Assembly: GCA_019137255.1 (NCBI GenBank)
Contig: WPDH01000123.1
Span: 124,001-188,000, forward strand
Source: Corinectria fuckeliana
Taxonomy: Eukaryota; Ascomycota; Sordariomycetes; Hypocreales; Nectriaceae
Direction: 5' to 3'
DNA: 64,000 nt
The position numbers and the translations under genes were made by a program. Under the pieces are notes generated by a model. That model was not told where the DNA came from. It searched no databases and worked only from the letters and a program-made list of their open reading frames with translations. Of the stretch, positions 56,953 to 64,000 are shown piece by piece; positions within the stretch are counted from its first letter, which is position 1, and each line of letters begins with the position of its first letter.

Positions 56953-58348
56953 ATGTTTCCTATTCTTGGAGCTGCCCTGATAGCCTCCTTCGCGGGGCTG
57001 TCTCGCCAATCTGCCATTCCTCGCGCGACCGACAGTGACGAGCTTGCTCCGTTGAAGTTCAACACAAACGGGACGTTCCAGATCGCTGTCTTTTCAGACC
57101 TCCATTTTGGCCAATGTTTGTTTTGCCCCACGCCGCTTCACACCAGGGGTGCTGTCGCTAACACAGAAGGTAGATGAGTCGAGCGCGAAAGGGCCTAAGC
57201 AAGACCTCGCTTCAGTCAAGGTTATGAGTGACGTCCTGGACTATGATCCCCCGGACCTAGTCGTTCTCAACGGCGACCTCATCAGCGGAGACGAGACGTA
57301 CGCCGAAAACGGCACCCTCTACCTCGACCAGGTCGTCGCACCAATTGTCGACCGCAACTTGACTTGGGCTTCGACGTACGGAAACCATGACCACAACTAC
57401 AACCTGAGCGCCTCAGCCCTGTTTGAGCGCGAACACAAGTGGTCCAATACCCGGACCAAGAAGATGGTGAACGCGACCAAGGCCGGCATCACCAACTACT
57501 ACCTCCCCGTCTACGCGGCCAACTGCACCTCGAGCACCAGCTGCGTCCCCGAGATGCTCCTGTGGTTCTTCGACAGCCGCGGCGGCTACTACTTCCAGGG
57601 CGAGGCGCAGCCCGACTGGGTCGACACGAGCGTGGTGACGTGGTTCAACGAGACGAACACGGCGCTGGTCGAAAAGTACGACAAGGTGATCCCGTCGCTC
57701 GCGTTCGTTCACATCCCCGTCAACGCCTCCTGGGCGCTCCAGGTAGAGTCCGGCGTACGCCCGCACTACCAGCCGGGCATCGACGAGGACACGCCCGTTG
57801 CGCAGCAGGGCGCGGGATGGTGCCCCGACGCCGACCCGGACAAGACGTGTGCGTACGGCGAGCAGGACGTGCCGTTCATGGAGACTTTGGTCTCGATACC
57901 CGGCATCATCGGGCTCTTCTCGGGCCACGACCACGGCAACTCCTGGTGCTACAAGTGGGACTCGCTGGTGGAGGGCATGAACATCACCGGCAACGGCATC
58001 AACCTGTGCTACGGCCAGCACTCGGGCTACGGCGGCTACGGCGACTGGATCCGCGGCGCGCGCCAGATCGTCGTCAGCCAGGATCAGCTCTCGGAACTCG
58101 CGGTTGACACGCACATCCGCCTGGAGACTGGTGACGTCGTGGGAGCTGTGTCGCTCAACTCAACATACAACGAGGACTACTATCCTGCCACGAAGGATTT
58201 GAAGACCTACTTGTCTGACTTTAGCAGTGTCGCATCGTCAACGTCTTCGACTGGATCGGCGCCTCGTCAAGATCCGCCTCTGAGTGGGTTCGCAGCGGTT
58301 GCCGTCTACTTGGGGCTCTGGGCATTTGTCTTTCTGAGTCAATCATGA
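56953..58348 (+). CDS. Secreted calcineurin-like metallophosphoesterase, probably GPI-anchored
   Basis: Two exons, 56953-57115 and 57174-58348, 58-nt intron (GTTTGT...TAG), phase consistent, 445 aa. A signal peptide starts MFPILGAALIASFAGL. The metal-binding motifs appear in order: Asp49/His51 in FSDLHFGQ (just before the intron), NGDLISGDE, TYGNHDHNYN, VHIP, and FSGHDHGNSW. The protein has many N-glycosylation sequons and Cys pairs. The C-terminus is Ser/Thr-rich followed by a hydrophobic tail (FAAVAVYLGLWAFVFLSQS), which fits a GPI signal. It belongs to the fungal Dcr2/purple acid phosphatase-like group; a substrate cannot be told from sequence. The TAG acceptor was chosen because it yields GQYESSAKGPKQD, the only join that keeps frame without a stop. 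Confidence 0.85.
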
Positions 58349-58874
58349 AGTGCGGGATCCCATGAAGACAAACCTGAACCCCCCTCCAAGTTCCGAAACT
58401 TGCGCCGCCGAAGAGAACGCAACACTGAAAGCCGGCTCGTCTTTGCGACGCGGAAGGCCTGCAGCTGCGCTGTGCCGTCATCGCTGTTGGCAGCGTAGGA
58501 GAGATACAGTACTGAGGTATGGCCATCTTCCTCGGCTACCAATGACCCGGCGCGCTTTCGAGACGTTGCGCCGGGGCTACTCGGTTGTATTGGAAGCTCT
58601 CGGGTCTGCAGATGTAAGGGCGAAGAGGGCCAAAGCAAGGCGCCGGGAGCCTGAACCTGCACCGGACTGTGTTGCAGCCCACATCAGCATGGCAAGTTGG
58701 CCAAGGGGAGAGAACAATCCTACTGCGAGATGCGCGCTCAGCCTTAGAGCGGGACAGTTTGGACAATGTATGCAAGTGCCTGCTTGGCCCATACCAGTTC
58801 ATGGCATGACGAAGGGACGGAGTATATAGATTTCACGAGTTACCACGCTTAAGCAACTTATTCGAGCCTGTAAA
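58349..58874. other. convergent intergenic, phosphoesterase / Zn2Cys6 regulator
   Basis: About 530 nt with no supported gene; open frames on both strands overlap each other and resemble nothing. Confidence 0.4.
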
Positions 58875-59994
58875 CTAGGCCAACGCATCATTACAATTAA
58901 ATACTGGCGCCAATTCAAGGTCCTTCATCATCTCCTCCCAAAGCTTCCCCTCGCCTCCAGGCCGATCCGCCAGTCGGAGATGTCCCAGCCAGGCAATGAT
59001 GGCTTGGTAATCCCGGTTCACACGCTGTTCGCACCACCACAGGCCCTTGAACCGACGCATGAGCCCCAACCAGTATCCGAACAGCCACAGAGCTCTCTCG
59101 TCCCTCCTGTACAACAGGTCGACCCACGAATGGCTCATCTCAGAGGTCTCAGTTTCCGGGAGCGCAAGGGCGAGAATGTTCAGCAAGGTCGCACTAAGGA
59201 GTAGCACTTCCACGTCAGACTGGCCTAGCTCCTGTCGAGGTGTATCCAAGGTGGCTTGGTATCCTGCAGCGCCAGGGACTGCTGGAAATGCTCTGCTACT
59301 CGATGATGGATGACACCTGGCGAGACGTGGCGGAGGTGACATGCAGTGATGGCGAGAATGGTGTTGCGAACGAGGGAGTGTGATTTGGACAGCGAGATGA
59401 GGTCCTGGCTGAAGGGTATGTTGAGAACTTCGTCCCAATGTTGGTGCAAGTGTTGCAGGAGATAGATACTGGATGTACCGTTCTTGGCGCTTGGAGCAGG
59501 AAATGGGACAACGGTGACGGCACTCAGGGTAGAGAATGCACCATGCGAACTCCGAGGGCCCGAGTAGCTCAAGCAGGAGTGAGATGGGTTTGGGTCGTAG
59601 GCGTTTGACTGAGGATAGGCGCACTGCCAGCCGTTTCTTTGACATCTAACACAAGTTGGCTTCTGCTCGTCGCACTTTTCGCAGGTCAGTTTCCATACCT
59701 ACAAGGACGTAGGCTTGGTGATCCGTAGTGCTAGAGACAGACCTTGACCTTCTTCGCCTTACACATCAGACAGCCAGCCGTCGACTTCGTGTGTGGGGCA
59801 CGATTCCGGGATCCGCGCATCCTCCGGGCATAATCGTCCTGCGAAACCACCTTGAAATGGACTAAGGAATCCATCTCTCCACGCCGAGCCCTGCGGGACG
59901 GAGCTTGTTCAAAGGGAGTAACCGAGAGTGAAATTGCTCCGTGTTGTTGAAAGGATTCCGGCGGGTTTAAAAGGCGTCCGAAGCCGTCGGCCAT
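58875..59994 (-). CDS. Zn2Cys6 transcription factor, apparently frameshifted
   Basis: Exon 1 is 59994-59743 (from the ATG of MADGFGRLL; a second ATG lies at 59874) and exon 2 starts at 59674 after a 68-nt GTCTGT...AAG intron that splits the zinc cluster: AGCLMCKAKKVK then CDEQKPTCVRCQRNGWQC. The protein then has the usual short regulator body (HWDEVLNIPFSQDLI, LVRNTILAITACHLRHVSPG, AEHFQQSLALQ). Near 59255-59265 the good coding frame ends in a stop 12 codons on, and the homologous sequence (YQATLDTPRQELGQSDVEVLLLS) continues in another frame to the stop at 58875 (CNDALA). One missing base explains it. An 80-nt intron (GTAGCA...GCCAG) could also restore frame but would remove a conserved-looking stretch. 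It may be broken, or the base may be an assembly error. Confidence 0.7.
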
Positions 59995-60407
59995 CGCGTC
60001 CGGGCGGGCTGCGGCGGCGGGCTGATTACACTGGATCGGGCCGGGATGACGCACTTAGGTCTAGACGCAAGTTGCTCGGTTACTTTGTTTGGACTAGCAC
60101 ATTCCCCCGTCGATAATCCCTGCTATGGCGTTGAGTTGACAAGAGGCATCGGTTTGACATACCATGACTTGGGCCATAGGGAAGGATGGGCTCTATGTTG
60201 ATAAGGAATCGGACTTTCAAGTCATAACTCCGTCAAGATGATTCTACTAGCGCTCTCGATAAATGTGTTAAATAGTTCCAAGCTGCCGCCCTTTGCCCAT
60301 CTCTTCTAAGACGAATCTCCTCAGCCTAGTCATCCATCTACACGAGCACATCACTGCCACACAAACAACGAGCCTCCCGATTTGGTCCCTCTGATAAAAA
60401 CTTCACC
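59995..60407. other. divergent promoter, Zn2Cys6 regulator / dehydrogenase
   Basis: About 410 nt shared by the two genes; no coding seen. The head-to-head layout suggests the regulator could control the dehydrogenase, which is inference. Confidence 0.4.
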
Positions 60408-61448
60408 ATGTCGTTCTTTTTGGCCTTCATTCATCGCCAATTCTTATATGAGCCACCTGTCCCAACCGCTTCCTTCAAGGGCAAAACCGTCATTGTCACC
60501 GGCAGCAACGTGGGCCTGGGGTTGGAAGCCAGCCGGCGAATGGTCCGTCTAGGAGCATCCAAGGTTATTCTTGCTTGTCGAAACATCGAGAAAGGAAACG
60601 CTGCCGCAGAGAACATACAGGAATCCACTTCTTGCTCACCGGAGACACTGCTCGTGTGGCACCTCGACATGAGCTCCTACGCTTCCGTCCAAGAATTCGC
60701 AGAAAAGGCCAAGGCTCAATTGCCACGCCTTGACGCACTCCTCCTCAACGCAGGCCTCGGGACGAGGACGTTCAGGATGACAGAAGACAACGAGGAGACG
60801 ATCACCACAAATGTTGTGTCGCTCACTCTTCTAGCCCTCCTCCTACACCCGAAGCTCAGTGAAACGGCGCACCGGTTCAATACGCAATCCCATTTGTCCG
60901 TCACGGCCTCGGAGCTGTATCGAGTTGCCAAGTTCAAGGAGCGCGAAGCCCCCACGGGGAAGCTGTTCGAGACTCTCAGCAACAAAAGCACCGCCAACAT
61001 GGGGGATCGGTGCAACGTATCCAAACTACTAGAGGTTTTTATTATCAAGAAACTAGCAGCCCTCTCCCCGTTAAGTTCAAGCGGAGTCATCGTGAACTGC
61101 GTCGCTCCTGGGTAAGTCTAGTCTCCCCGTGTTTTCACTCACAGAATATTGCTGATGGCCGGCGTGTGTAGCTTGTGCAAGAGCCAGCTTCATCGCGAAG
61201 TCGATATTTGGGTCGTTCGTGTCCTCTTGAACCTGCTAGCTCGCCCGACCGAAGTCGGCTCCCGCACCCTCGTGCATGGCGCGAGCGCCGGACCTGACTC
61301 TCACGGCCAGCATGTGCCCGACTGCACGATCACGCCTACTCAGGGACTTACCCAGGGCGCTGCCGGAGCCGAGCTGCAAGGTCGGATTTGGACAGAGTTG
61401 AAGCAGAAGCTGGATAAGATTCGACCAGGCGTTGCTTCATTGTCTTGA
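60408..61448 (+). CDS. Short-chain dehydrogenase/reductase with catalytic Tyr replaced by Cys
   Basis: Two exons, 60408-61111 and 61172-61448, 60-nt intron (GTAAGT...TAG), 326 aa. It is a retinol-dehydrogenase-like classical SDR: TGSNVGLGLEA (31-41) for the cofactor, ILACRN, LDMSSYASV, and LLLNAGLG (112-118). The catalytic Ser position is VTAS (about 168). The YxxxK motif should be in MGDR-Y-NVSKLLEVF; here codon 61011-61013 is TGC, giving Cys202, while Lys206 is kept. A YRVAK string at 171-175 is too close to Ser168 to substitute. The C-terminal exon codes RVLLNLLARPTEVGSRTLVHG, as in related enzymes. It is probably impaired or altered in catalysis. Confidence 0.82.
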
Positions 61449-64000
61449 GCTTGGATTTTCCAAGATCTCTAAGAGGTCGCGCATATTGAGTTCAAATTGC
61501 AAATGAATTACAGGTTCCTGGCGGTTCCTACAGAGCCTCTCGCGGCTGCTCCTGCAAAGTGAACATAAGAAGAAAGTTCTTTTGTAGGCATGAAAATTAA
61601 ACCTATCGTTCTCGAGGTATTCTTCTTGAGATGTTATTCTCGAGGAAACCTTTGGCAGTAGTCGGATTCCGGAAACTAGAAAGGATCAGAAAAGACTGGC
61701 TTTAAATCTTTTGAGTCTTTCCAGGCTACGGCAAACGGTACCAATGGACCTCGCTCGCGCAGTGGTTATATAGTTGATAGCATCCGCTTCTTACAGTCTG
61801 AGGGTCAGGATATGAGATGAAAGCTCTTGATTCGTTGCCAATTATGGTGACCAAAGGAAGTCCTAAATACATGAGTTGGATGTGATCAAGATTTCCTTTT
61901 GCGCTCTCCCGATGGTGACTAGGTCATCCTACTTCCCTTGCCCGAGGATAAGTGTCATCTAAGGTGAAAAGATGAGGGTTTATAAACCTATCATCTAGGG
62001 CAGCTACCCAGCCCTGACCTCTGTCCCTGACCTCTGTCCCTAAGTACAGGTCCAAGCAATGTAGTTGAATTCCTCATTAAAATGGTTCCCCGTCAAGGGA
62101 CCCGGAGGTGATTTGTATGTGTCCCGTCAAGAGCCCGGAGGTGATTAGTATGAGGGTTCCCGACAAGAGCCCGAGAGGGAAGATGATTTGGATGGTGTTA
62201 TCGAGCATGGACCGTGGACCGAGTAGCGTGTTGGTACTTAGCGAATAGAAATTCCCAAAGGCTCGAAGGTAGAGCCTTATTCTAGTTCAGGCGAGGTTAA
62301 TTGTAAGTTTGTAACGAAGACCTCTTCTCAGAGAATGATTTGAATAGGGGTTTCAATGTATGAAAATGGGATTGCTAAACGTGACCAGTGATGAAGGTCT
62401 CCCACACCTCCTGATATGGGCAGGCGTTCCCACAACAAAGATTGTGCCAGGCGACTGAGGGGTCGGAAACGATTATAGCATGGTAGTTTCCGACCAGAGT
62501 ATGATTCAGACTGAGGGAGATTTCCATGATGAGATGCATTACACAAAATCGGTTGCTGTGAGGTCGCGCCAGACCTTGCCACAATTGTTGGCAGCGAAGG
62601 AGTGTTGTCGGGAGAAGGGGTCAGCTCGACCGTCACCAGGTCTCATAGCAGAGTTTGGGCGGCTCCATTTCGAGGGACGTTGCCATGATGAAGTTCTTCC
62701 ACCAGGGGATAGCTTTTCATAGGCATTTGCATGGTCATGAACTTTGTTTGAAAGTGAGAGCCTAGATATACATCAGTTACAATTGCTCGGCGATTTGGGG
62801 GGAGAGGGCACCGACTGACAGCAGCTGCCAATGACACTGGCACTTTTAGAGGGTTCGATGTGAAGCACAACTCAATCCTACCGATGTGACGGATTTCGGC
62901 TAAGATGAAGCTCTGTCGACATAGATGTGAAGGGAGCTTCGAGGAAAGAGATGGTGTCAAGTCGAAGTCAACTGGGATGGCCGAAGGCCAAATGATTTGT
63001 ATGAGGGCTCCCAAGCTGGGCCCGCAGGTGCCGGGCGCAACGGGTTCAAGCAGAAAGGACGGAAATCTGGAAAGGGTTCGGTGCTAGAAATCGAGAGCAG
63101 TAATGTCACTACTTACATCTTATGGAGCCAGTGGCCCACGCGGATCCTGTACCGGCCGGTCTGCCACCAGACCTTCGCGCTGTCGAATGCACAATCGACA
63201 GCGGCACCGACGCCGGCCCGGAGGACGGGGAGGAGGAAAGAGGAAATAAAAATAAGCATTTTAATGCCAAGGATGTGAAAATAGATAAAAAGAATATCCA
63301 AAAAAAATTGGGTAGGTATCCAAAGATGCGAAGCCAAAATTGGAGAAAAGAGAAGAGAAGAATCCGATCCAGACGCTGAACGAATGTTTCGATCCCCCTC
63401 TTGCTTCACTTCCTTCTGCCCCAGTCTCCTGCTCTGAACGGAAGGAAGTACATGTTCTTGGGATTGCGCGATCCATGCTGAACATGGAGTTGGGCAGGTG
63501 TCAACCAGTCCAGTAGAGGTAGCCTTCCGGATGAGGACCATGATGACAACCACTCTCTTGTAAAGAAAGTAGACCGTCTTCAAACCCTCCAGAGCTCCCC
63601 GGGCCTTCATGTATCAATGATGGGGGTCGAGTCTGCAACCACGTCTACGAGAGTATCAGGGTATCGGGACTGTTACAAGTAAATGGCATGGTAGACTGAA
63701 CAGCACAACTCTTACAGATAGTCAATGGGCCCATTCTTCAGCCCAAACAGCAGCGTTCTTGCTTCTTGCAGAGAACTCCGAAGGAAGAATTCACTTCACG
63801 CCAGCGCGATCCTTCCAAGCCTCATCCAACTAGGGACCTAGGTATGTAATTTATTTAGTGGCCATCCATTAAGTTGGCGCATCAAGCTCCGCAATTACAA
63901 ACACTGCCCCAAAGCTTAAGACCGAAGGAATATACATGCTATAAAGGTTCACTACGATTCCATATTTTCCAAGAGGCTAAATATGTTAGTATTTAAGTAG
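61449..64000. other. right-end stretch without supported genes
   Basis: About 2.5 kb, AT-richer than the left half. Minus-strand frames at 62328-62636, 62643-63014 and 63113-63610 match nothing I recognise. It contains imperfect tandem repeats (62013-62041 and 62086-62195) and a dispersed related copy near 62992-63030. It may be decayed sequence. Confidence 0.45.
62086..62195. repeat. imperfect tandem repeat, about 36-nt unit, three copies
   Basis: Units begin near 62086, 62122 and 62157. Each contains a CCCGNCAAG core, a CCCGGAGG/CCCGAGAGG element and a GATTnGTATG or GATTTGGATG element. A fourth diverged copy (GATTTGTATGAGGGCTCCCA) lies at 62992-63011. Non-coding as far as I can see. Confidence 0.65.

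Noticed and set aside
63113..63610. 165-codon minus-strand frame with a hydrophobic stretch
   Set aside because: No recognisable family; hydrophobicity comes from a T-rich antisense tract.
1..64000. CRISPR arrays, prokaryotic operons, viral or transposase genes, secondary-metabolite core enzymes
   Set aside because: None seen; no spaced direct repeats, no PKS/NRPS/terpene synthase signatures, no transposase motifs.

Overview
The window reads as a gene-rich nuclear segment from a filamentous ascomycete (Pezizomycotina, most likely Sordariomycetes). Reasons: short GT-AG introns of about 48-190 nt with CAG/TAG acceptors; strongly C-ending codons in several genes (11.6-18.1 kb); fungal-only families (two Zn2Cys6 regulators, a 2EXR protein, a CRO1/She4 myosin chaperone); and housekeeping proteins closest in style to Neurospora/Colletotrichum/Hypocreales relatives. 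I cannot name the species. Two poly-C/poly-G runs containing NN (6.5 kb and 32.1 kb) show this is draft assembly.

I support 23 protein-coding genes, and I rebuilt most exon structures by hand with consistent reading phase. Left part (0.5-25.4 kb, dense): endosomal syntaxin PEP12; mitochondrial insertase COX18; adenylosuccinate lyase with 18 introns; ALG11 mannosyltransferase; a secreted gamma-glutamyltranspeptidase; tRNA uracil methyltransferase TRM2; the UCS-domain myosin chaperone CRO1/SHE4; TFIIH subunit TFB4; a taspase/asparaginase-type threonine protease; ARP3; and a zinc alcohol dehydrogenase. Middle part (25.4-45.4 kb, sparse): copper chaperone ATX1, a 2EXR protein, an SCPx-type thiolase, an NAD(P)-binding oxidoreductase and a large Zn2Cys6 regulator, separated by long non-coding stretches with repeats, palindromes and short recurrent motifs. 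Right part (45.4-61.5 kb): TCF25/Rqc1, the mRNP repressor SCD6, SNARE VTI1, a flavin amine oxidase-like protein, a secreted calcineurin-like phosphoesterase, and a divergent pair of a Zn2Cys6 regulator and a short-chain dehydrogenase. The last 2.5 kb has no convincing gene but holds imperfect repeats.

Most genes are unrelated housekeeping functions rather than a cluster. Two partial links exist: PEP12 and VTI1 encode partners of the same endosomal SNARE complex (50 kb apart, probably chance), and the regulator/dehydrogenase pair at 58.9-61.4 kb looks like a small local module in which both members carry lesions (a frameshift in one, loss of the catalytic Tyr in the other).

I did not find a convincing new biological system. 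The most notable points are the extreme intron density and micro-exons of the adenylosuccinate lyase gene, the damaged regulator/dehydrogenase pair, and a cluster of CCCATGGG palindromes including a perfect 16-bp hairpin at 33.2 kb.
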